Assembly (NCBI GenBank): GCA_024280885.1
Contig: JAJRPF010000074.1
Span: forward strand, 1-64,000
Direction: 5' to 3'
Source: Planctomycetota bacterium
GTDB taxonomy: Bacteria > Planctomycetota > JAJSAM01 > JAJVHW01
Length of the DNA: 64,000 nucleotides
Part shown: piece after piece, positions 57,924 to 64,000 of the stretch
Numbering within the stretch: the first letter of the stretch is position 1
Layout: every line of letters begins with the position of its first letter
The notes under the pieces: model-generated
Told to the model about the DNA's origin: nothing
Databases searched by the model: none
Seen by the model: only the letters and a program-made list of their open reading frames with translations
Position numbers and translations under genes: made by a program

Positions 57924-59414
57924 CTACTTGAAGACGACGCGACCGGCGGAGTCCCGCGCCAGCCCCTCCAAGAAGCTACGCTCGGTGGACTTCTCAGCAC
58001 CCAATCCGATCGCATTCAAGACCAGCTTGCGCGAGCGATTGCGCGCCCGAATGGCCGTCCGCACGCGCCCCTTCAACACCATGTCGCCGAAGCTCGGGGC
58101 GCCGTCCGAGAGCAGATAGACGGTGTCGCTGTCTTCCTGTTCGAGCGCCAGCAACATCCCCGCAAGCAGGTTGCCAGCCTGGCCGGGACTCGTCTTGCGC
58201 GCGAACGACGAGAGATCGCGGCGCGTCTTCTTCCCCAGAGGCTTCGGCTTGCTGAACGCCGCCCGCGCCTCTCGCTGGAAGATGATCACGTTGACGTGCG
58301 TGCCGTCAGGCAACGCGGTGAGAGCCATGTCGAGCTCGTTGCGGGCCTTGTCCCAGCGCGTCCCGGTGCCGAGCTTGTCGCGCATGCTCCCGCTCGCATC
58401 GAGCACGAATACGACGTGGTCCGAGAGGATCTCGAGACCGTAGTAGCGGGCTCGAGTGCCTGCGTCGTTCGCGGTCTCCGGCGGAACACCGATGGAAGCC
58501 TTCTTCGGTGGCTCCCACGTCTCCTTGTTCGCTGCCCACCACGCTTCCCACAGCTCACGATCGCGGCCGAGATCTTTCCCGGTCAGCCCGATCAACGCCG
58601 CGTGGGCCGATGCCGCGACGCGCAAGCGCGTGTCGCTCAGCAGCGCGCACAGAGTCGTCAACGCGTCGGCGTTACGCAGCGAGAACGCGTTGTCAACGGC
58701 CTGCGCGCGCGTCCGCCATCCGGGCGCCGCGGCGGCGACGGCGAGGTCCTCGGTCGCCCGGCCCTCGGCGACGTACGGCAATTCCATGCGCGCGACGCAC
58801 CGCACGCCCTCGTCCACATCATCCAGCGCGGCGATGGCAACATCGGCGGCGCTGGAAGCACGCATGCGTCCGACCGCCTCGACAGCAGCAGCGCGCACGG
58901 CTGGGTCCTTGTCCGACGCACACGACGTCGCGATCGCAGCGGCGCGCTCGCTCGTGCGAAAGCCCCACAGGGCATCCAGGGCACCAGCGCGGACGGCAGG
59001 GTCTCGGTCGGACCCGGCAAGTTTCTCCAGCGCGTCGAGCGCGGCCTCCTGCTTCGTCGCTCCGAGCGCCGCAGCCACGTTCCGCCGCAGCAGCGGATCC
59101 TTGTCGCGGCCCGCCTTCGCGATCACCCCCAACGCATCCGGATCGACAAGTTTGCGACATGCCTCGACGGTGTGATCGCGGACGTAGGTGTTCTCGTCCT
59201 TGAGGAGTTCGACGAGCAGCTTCGCCGCAGCGGGAGAGCCGTCATTCGCGAGCGTCCGCGCCGCATCGGAGCGCTTGAACGAGTCGGGATCCTTGACCTT
59301 CTTCTTCAGATCGGCATCGATCGCCCATGCCGTGGACACGGCCAGAAGGAGCGCCAGTGCAGTGGCCGCAGCGCGACGTGGCGTCGAGCGGTGGTTCGTC
59401 GGAACGCGCATCAT
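57924..59414 (-). CDS. Exported HEAT-repeat plus von Willebrand A protein
   Basis: 496 residues. Signal peptide ATALALLLAVSTAWA. Residues of about 30-300 are HEAT repeats (SFKRSDAARTLANDGSPAA, DPLLRRNVAAALGATKQEA, DPAVRAAAVEAVGRMRASS). Residues of about 325-496 are a vWA domain with a full MIDAS: VVFVLDASGSM, a Thr in the TSPGQAG region and the Asp in YLLSDGAPSFGD. A protein-binding scaffold with a metal-dependent adhesion site. Its start overlaps the stop of the nucleoside phosphorylase gene (ATGA). Confidence 0.87.
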   Translation of the reverse strand: MMRVPTNHRSTPRRAAATALALLLAVSTAWAIDADLKKKVKDPDSFKRSDAARTLANDGSPAAAKLLVELLKDENTYVRDHTVEACRKLVDPDALGVIAKAGRDKDPLLRRNVAAALGATKQEAALDALEKLAGSDRDPAVRAGALDALWGFRTSERAAAIATSCASDKDPAVRAAAVEAVGRMRASSAADVAIAALDDVDEGVRCVARMELPYVAEGRATEDLAVAAAAPGWRTRAQAVDNAFSLRNADALTTLCALLSDTRLRVAASAHAALIGLTGKDLGRDRELWEAWWAANKETWEPPKKASIGVPPETANDAGTRARYYGLEILSDHVVFVLDASGSMRDKLGTGTRWDKARNELDMALTALPDGTHVNVIIFQREARAAFSKPKPLGKKTRRDLSSFARKTSPGQAGNLLAGMLLALEQEDSDTVYLLSDGAPSFGDMVLKGRVRTAIRARNRSRKLVLNAIGLGAEKSTERSFLEGLARDSAGRVVFK

Positions 59415-60250
59415 CGCGGGAGCCCCTCGATCACGGCCTCAAGGATCTGCATCACAGCCCTCCCCGTCCGCCCGGCGACCTCCAATACCTCATCCTCTGC
59501 TGTCGCTCCCTCGGCCACGACACCAGCGGGGTTCGCCACCAACGAGAGCACGAGCGAGCGCATCCCGAGTTGGTTTGCCGCGAGGATCTCGGGGACGGTG
59601 GACATGCCGACGACGTCGATGCCGTAGAGGCGCATGCGCGCGACCTCGGCAGGAGTCTCGAACGACGGACCGGTCACACCGCCATACACGCCAACCTTGA
59701 GCACGATCCCGAGACGCACCGCAGCGGCATCGGCCAGCGCCGCGAGTCCGGCGTCGTGGGCGCGACCGGCCGTCACCGGAAAGCGATCGCCAAACCGCGG
59801 GTCGTGCGTTCCCCGCAACGGGTCGAAGCCCATCAAGTTGATGTGATCCCGCACGCGGACAACGGTCCCCGCGCCCCACCCCTCGCGCACCCCACCCGCC
59901 GCGTTCGTGAGCAGCAGGTTCCGCACTCCGAGCAGCCCGAGCGCGCGCACCGGGCGCACGATGTCAACAGGTGCATGCCCCTCGTAACCGTGGAGCCGGC
60001 CCTGCATGACGATCACCGGCACTCCGTGTACGCGCCCGTGATGCAAAGCACCGGCATGGCCAGGAGCCGTCGCCTCGGGAAAGCCGGGGATCTCACGCCA
60101 TGCAAGGGTGGTCACGCCATCGAGTTCGGGGATGGGAATCCCAGATCCGGTCTGGATGGCAGCCACGGCGTCGCCGAAGCCGGCTTCGGCCAGATGCGCC
60201 GCGGCCGCGGCCGCCGATTCGTACTCGCGATGGTGGTCGATGGCTGTCAC
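59411..60250 (-). CDS. punA: Purine nucleoside phosphorylase (trimeric class)
   Basis: 279 residues from GTG 60250; the longer frame upstream has unrelated Arg-rich sequence. It matches the trimeric enzymes: IQTGSGIPIPEL (phosphate loop), GRLHGYEGHAPVDIVRPVRAL, NLLLTNAAGGVREG and the substrate block YGGVTGPSFETPAEVARMR. It cleaves guanosine or inosine with phosphate. The lone GTG start has weak ribosome binding. Placed before the HEAT-vWA gene with four-base overlap. Confidence 0.9.
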   Translation of the reverse strand: MTAIDHHREYESAAAAAAHLAEAGFGDAVAAIQTGSGIPIPELDGVTTLAWREIPGFPEATAPGHAGALHHGRVHGVPVIVMQGRLHGYEGHAPVDIVRPVRALGLLGVRNLLLTNAAGGVREGWGAGTVVRVRDHINLMGFDPLRGTHDPRFGDRFPVTAGRAHDAGLAALADAAAVRLGIVLKVGVYGGVTGPSFETPAEVARMRLYGIDVVGMSTVPEILAANQLGMRSLVLSLVANPAGVVAEGATAEDEVLEVAGRTGRAVMQILEAVIEGLPR

Positions 60251-60504
60251 ACGTTCATTGTGGCCGCGAACGCGCGTGGACAGCGGAACTTCGCTCAGCG
60301 CCAGGCGATCGAGCCCGCTCCGGTGCCCGTGAGCGGTTCTCCGGCCTGGGCCACCTCGGACTCTCCCTCCCCCCGGCGCTCGACGTGCTCCGCGGCTGCG
60401 ATGCAAGTCGCCGTCGCGGCGAGCGGATCGCGGGCGTGGTTGTCGCTCATCGAGCAGCACCGCTCGGGCCGACACGTGTTAGCTTCGGCAGCGAGGAGGA
60501 CGCC

Positions 60505-60891
60505 ATGCAGCCCGTCCACAAGACAGCGTTCGTACTCATCGCCCTCGCTCTTGTCGCTGGGTGTTCGAGTGACCACGCGGCCGAGATCATCGAAGTGCGC
60601 ACCGAGTCGATGCGGGTCGCTGACGAGACGGCGGCCGAACGCACAATCGAGCTCACCAAGGGCGACAGTTTGAGTGTGGGCGTCGATCCGGAAGGGGCCG
60701 TCGTGATCGTCGCCACGGTCGCGAGCGGCAAGCGCGACGCCGGTGCGTATCGCAGTACGAGTGCTCCATTGCTGAAGGCGGCGAGCTACGCGGCGAACGC
60801 CCTCACAGATCCGAATTCCACGGTCACCGTTACGATCGATGGGGCGGGCACGATCGTCTCGATCGGGGTCGCTGTCACCCTGCGGAAGTAG
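60505..60891 (+). CDS. Small lipoprotein, unknown
   Basis: 128 residues from ATG 60505, with GAGGAGGA just before it. A lipobox (LALVAGCSSDH) leads to a beta-rich mature part (EIIEVRTESMRVADE, NSTVTVTIDGAGTIVSIGV). Not recognised. It shares direction with the next lipoprotein gene but a solo REPIN half lies between. Confidence 0.65.
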   Translation: MQPVHKTAFVLIALALVAGCSSDHAAEIIEVRTESMRVADETAAERTIELTKGDSLSVGVDPEGAVVIVATVASGKRDAGAYRSTSAPLLKAASYAANALTDPNSTVTVTIDGAGTIVSIGVAVTLRK

Positions 60892-60958
60892 ATCGCGCGC
60901 GCGCCCGAGCGCTTGCAGAAGACGCGACAACTACCCTGACACCGGGGGAGTGTTCGAA

Positions 60959-60981
60959 CCGACGAATTGAGTCTGGCACGG
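60959..60981. repeat. Solo right arm of REPIN family A
   Basis: CCGACGAATTGAGTCTGGCA plus CGG matches the subtype 1 right arm at 8.50 kb at nearly every base. No left arm is present. It ends 15 bases before the next ATG. Confidence 0.6.
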
Positions 60982-60996
60982 CATGACACAGCTACG

Positions 60997-62181
60997 ATGA
61001 GAGTGGCGACCCTCGGACTGGTTGCGGGCCTGTGCGTTGTCTCGGCGTGCAACCATCCTGTCAGCCCGAGCCAGACACGACGCCGTGCTCAGATGATCCC
61101 ACTGTCGTTCGTCGCGGCCGACGACAGCGGCCCCATCCGTTTCCGGTCTGCCGAGTTCTCCTGGCGCCGCGATCGCCCCCGCAGCATTCCCGTGTATCTC
61201 GACACCGCGACGACCGGAACCGACATGGCGGTCAGTTGGTCTTTGGTCGATGGGGCAAACACGCTGATCGGGTTCGCGACGTCGCGGGGTGGGCGATGGA
61301 GCGAGTCCCGTCTCGAACCGGACTGGAACGGATACACCGCGCCTGCGTGCCAACTTCTCGCCGACGATCGTGCGGCTGTCGCGTGGGGCGGACCGGCTGA
61401 GGGTGTCGGGTACGTGCTCGATCGAGAGGGCAACATTCTCGATCGCCATCGACTCGACCTACGTGCTGAGCGACTGACGATGACGGTCAGCGAGCGGGAA
61501 CTGCTGATCGGGGGAGCTCGCTCGGCCCCTCGCCGGAATGCGTGGAACCCGCTGACGCAGCCGCATGGCTCGTGGGTACGCGTTCAGGTCGTTCCCATCG
61601 CCCTCACATGGAGCGATGGCACCGGTGTTTGCGGTGAGCAGTTCGATCTCGACGACGCGAACGATCACACTCCTGCGGTCGTGACCAACGCGGGCGTGGT
61701 GTTCGGCCGCATGTCCGACGAAGGCAGGGCCACCCTGTTTGCGGTTCGAGACGGCGAGCGCGAGCTCATTGCCGACGGGATCGATCCCGGCGCTGGCGAG
61801 TGGTTCGACGCCACTGCCGATGCGACTGGCTTGTACGCGTGCTACCGCGACGGATCCCGGCTGGTCACGGTGGCGCGGACGCGCACGGGCTGGGAAACCG
61901 TGGGGGTGATCGGAGAGGCGCGCGCGTCCATGGGGCTGCGGATCGCGGCGCGAGACGGCACCGTCCATGTCTGTTGGTGGCAGTTCGGAAGCGGTGGAGC
62001 GGCGGTCTTCGTCGCGTCGTGCTCCGGCGGAACCGTCAGTGAGAGGCGGCGCATCGGTCGCGGCGGTGGAGCGGCGATCGGTTGGTCGAGAGACCGACTC
62101 GTGCTCGCGTGGGCACGTGAACTCAGGCGCACCAGGACGTCGTCCAGACACCGTGTAGAAATCGTCGAACTGCCTCGGTGA
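60997..62181 (+). CDS. Lipoprotein, beta-propeller-like, unknown
   Basis: 394 residues from ATG 60997. Lipobox CVVSACNHP near residue 18. The body is a chain of four-strand units (GYVLDREGNILDRHRLDL, GTVHVCWWQFGSGGAAVF) as in sialidase/YVTN-like propellers. No sialidase Asp-box (SxDxGxTW) was found. Function unknown. Complete, ending before a 184-base gap that holds nothing I recognise. Confidence 0.7.
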   Translation: MRVATLGLVAGLCVVSACNHPVSPSQTRRRAQMIPLSFVAADDSGPIRFRSAEFSWRRDRPRSIPVYLDTATTGTDMAVSWSLVDGANTLIGFATSRGGRWSESRLEPDWNGYTAPACQLLADDRAAVAWGGPAEGVGYVLDREGNILDRHRLDLRAERLTMTVSERELLIGGARSAPRRNAWNPLTQPHGSWVRVQVVPIALTWSDGTGVCGEQFDLDDANDHTPAVVTNAGVVFGRMSDEGRATLFAVRDGERELIADGIDPGAGEWFDATADATGLYACYRDGSRLVTVARTRTGWETVGVIGEARASMGLRIAARDGTVHVCWWQFGSGGAAVFVASCSGGTVSERRRIGRGGGAAIGWSRDRLVLAWARELRRTRTSSRHRVEIVELPR

Positions 62182-62365
62182 CCCTCGCCCTGACCCTCGC
62201 ACGCGCGGATGTCGAGCGAGGGATCCAGTCGCAGGCCCCCGGTGTCTGGATCGTTGTCCGTTCCGCTGCAAGGGCTCCGGCGCCCGATCACCGCGGGGTC
62301 TTCTCCGGGGTCGGGGAACGTCGTGCCACGCTAGCGGTGCTCACGCGACGCGACGGATCGACGGA

Positions 62366-64000
62366 TCAGTCGCGGAGCGTCACCGGTTCCCGTCGGTAGA
62401 CCCACGGCCCGTGCGTCTCGGTCGCGTCGAACGGGCGCCCGCGCAGGATGACCTGTGTGCCAGCGGACAGAGCGTCGCCGACCGCGGCCCACGCAAATGT
62501 GTGCACCAGTCCGCGCGGAGAACTCGCGACGCCATCGTCCGGGTCTCCGAAGTCGGTGGCTCGGGTGCAGGGGCGCCAATCCAGCGCGGCCAGCTCCTCT
62601 TCACTCAGGCTCTCGGGACGCTCACCGCTCTCGAGAACGTGGTAGTCGAACGCGACCGCCACCGGCGTTGCATCCAGGACGCCGTTGCCGTTGCGATCCT
62701 CAAGATCGAGCAGGTCGAGTACGCCGTTGCCGTTCCAGTCCTCGCCATCGGGGTCGAACGCCGACCACGCAACGAACGTCGGCGTTCCCGGTGTCACCCC
62801 GTCGATGGTCAGCGACGGAGCGTCGATCGTCGTCCAGTCGAACGGCGCTGTCTGCATCCACTTGCTGGCGCGACGGCGTCCTCGGACTGCGCGAATACGG
62901 AACACGATCTCGCCGCGTCCAGGCACGGTCATCGGCTCCCCCGGACGGTCCGGGTCCTCGATCACGCGTCCCTGTGGCGTATGGAGGACGCGCAGCCGCG
63001 AGTAGGAGCCCCGGTCGAGGTCCGCAAGGGAGTTCCAGGCAAGCGAGTTCGAGCGCCCCGAGGTGGGAGCCGCGAGAAACTCGCGCCGCGCCCCGCGACG
63101 CTTCGTGGCTGATCGCCGCGTCTCGCCACGTGCTCGTCCGTCACGGGAGTCCAGTGTGGCCGGAGAGAATTCGTCCTCCTCGATGCGGCCGTCGGCGTTG
63201 CGGTCGATACCGAATTGCGCCTCGACGAGAGCCGAACGCCCACGCGTTTGTGACAGAGTGAACGGGATGATGACGTTCCATCCGGCGCCGGACACGCCCT
63301 GCAGGCCGAGCGGCGTCACGATCCGGACCACGCGCGCGAGTGACCTGCGACGCCTGGCCCCGCCCGTCGACGCGACGGCCCCGCTGGGCGGGCCCCCTGC
63401 GCCCTGTCCGGTCGTGAAGATCGCGAAGACTCGTGGATCGATCTCCCACGGCCGTGTGTCGCCGAGCTCGAGCACGTTGCGTTTCAAGATGCTGCGCTCT
63501 TCTGGATCGAGGGGCCAATCGAAGATGAGGAACGCGAGCGGGTCGCGCAGAAGTCCCGGGTCCAGCTCTGGAGACAGGCTGCGCTGGCCGGCAAGGAAGT
63601 CGTAGATAGCGCGCAATCGCAGGCGCTTGGGGTCATCAACGATGCGGTACAGACCTGTGAGATCGCGGAGGCTCGCGCCAATCCGGAGCGCGAATGTGCT
63701 GTCGGCCGCGAGTGGTTGGCTCGGCCGGAACACGAGGAACGTTCGATTGCGATCCTGCTCGAGCAGAGCGTCGCCGGCCACGGGCGTCGGCGGCTCGTCG
63801 GTTCCGGCGCGCGCCACGCGAGTCAGTTCCACGACGCCCGGCGCGCGCGCCACCGCTGGGTCGAGCGGAACCCCGCTCAGAAAGAAGACCGTGACGTCGG
63901 CCGCGGTGGCCACGCCGGGTGTCCCGCCGACCTGCGTGTACCGGTCTGCGGTCAAGGGCGTGCGATCAGATGGGCTGCTGAAGATGATGTCAGGGGGTGT
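62366..64000 (-). CDS. Secreted protein with dockerin-like calcium motifs (paralogue B, N-terminus outside window)
   Basis: 544 codons visible; the frame is open to the right edge, so the start is missing. The first visible part (FSSPSDRTPLTADRY, ADVTVFFLSGVPLDPAVA) looks like Ig-like SbsA/Big_5 domains. From the middle on it is homologous to the gene at 3.2-4.4 kb: TPLGLQGVSGAG, FGIDRNADGRIEED, DWNGNGVLDLLDLEDRNGNG, then GDPDDGVASSP. Likely a cell-surface protein whose calcium loops stabilise it (inference). Confidence 0.8.
   Translation of the reverse strand, partial: TPPDIIFSSPSDRTPLTADRYTQVGGTPGVATAADVTVFFLSGVPLDPAVARAPGVVELTRVARAGTDEPPTPVAGDALLEQDRNRTFLVFRPSQPLAADSTFALRIGASLRDLTGLYRIVDDPKRLRLRAIYDFLAGQRSLSPELDPGLLRDPLAFLIFDWPLDPEERSILKRNVLELGDTRPWEIDPRVFAIFTTGQGAGGPPSGAVASTGGARRRRSLARVVRIVTPLGLQGVSGAGWNVIIPFTLSQTRGRSALVEAQFGIDRNADGRIEEDEFSPATLDSRDGRARGETRRSATKRRGARREFLAAPTSGRSNSLAWNSLADLDRGSYSRLRVLHTPQGRVIEDPDRPGEPMTVPGRGEIVFRIRAVRGRRRASKWMQTAPFDWTTIDAPSLTIDGVTPGTPTFVAWSAFDPDGEDWNGNGVLDLLDLEDRNGNGVLDATPVAVAFDYHVLESGERPESLSEEELAALDWRPCTRATDFGDPDDGVASSPRGLVHTFAWAAVGDALSAGTQVILRGRPFDATETHGPWVYRREPVTLRD

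Overview
The window is high-GC DNA (roughly two thirds G+C by eye) that is packed with protein-coding genes on both strands. I see no rRNA, tRNA, CRISPR array, transposase or phage genes. The gene content suggests a Planctomycetota chromosome. It includes many exported HEAT-repeat proteins, one HEAT-von Willebrand A fusion, a PDZ plus terpenoid-cyclase-like repeat protein, CarboxypepD-regulatory-like domains, dockerin/TSP3-like calcium motifs, a histone-H1-tailed phasin and many lipoproteins. The phylum is inferred from domain content only; no marker gene is present.

Layout. 0-4.5 kb: leftward genes for a truncated unknown protein, two lipoproteins and a calcium-motif secreted protein, with a possible gene remnant between them. 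4.6-8.3 kb: a three-domain lysophospholipid transporter/acyltransferase/acyl-ACP synthetase (Aas type) coupled to a DUF2007 protein. 9.1-16.6 kb: oligopeptidase A, a large CarboxypepD-reg-like protein, a GT39-type glycosyltransferase and a LysR regulator divergent from a TauE/SafE permease. 17.5-23.7 kb: a small basic protein, a phasin, exported unknowns, an ElaA-like acetyltransferase, a PDZ/toroid protein and a lipoprotein glutathione peroxidase. 24.4-29.6 kb: a complete TolC-MacA-ATPase-permease tripartite efflux operon, read leftward. 29.8-34.6 kb: an RlmI-like methyltransferase coupled to a matrixin-type metalloprotease, then a HEAT protein. 34.8-40.8 kb: a sigma-54 activator, a cystathionine beta-synthase, a secretin-like protein and a DUF1579 protein. 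40.9-50.1 kb: a PP2C-like phosphatase, a membrane peroxiredoxin coupled to an M28 peptidase, an 821-residue HEAT lipoprotein, and a subtilase coupled to an AONS-type PLP enzyme. 51-64 kb: a HEAT protein, a small multidrug-export-type protein, a FabZ-like dehydratase, a CBS-pair protein, an oligopeptide-binding protein, an SDR-like protein, ThiO, the HEAT-vWA protein coupled to purine nucleoside phosphorylase, lipoproteins, and a second calcium-motif protein paralogous to the one at 3-4 kb.

The most unusual signal is non-coding. Three gene-free gaps (8.3-9.06, 23.7-24.42 and 50.1-51.05 kb) carry the same composite element of roughly 430 bases. Its modules occur in nearly the same order: a nested double hairpin, conserved boxes, then a GNA-loop hairpin. 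It ends in a palindrome with a conserved core placed 10-12 nt after the stop codon of the leftward gene on its right. Stem sequences change between copies while pairing is kept or partly kept, and in two copies the terminal stem extends into the stop codon of the neighbouring gene. Each gap also holds a roughly 90-base inverted repeat (REPIN-like) on the left. Two further, unrelated large inverted repeats occur at 38.56 and 50.24 kb. No mobilising enzyme is encoded in the window. These arrays generate long open frames that could be mis-annotated as proteins.
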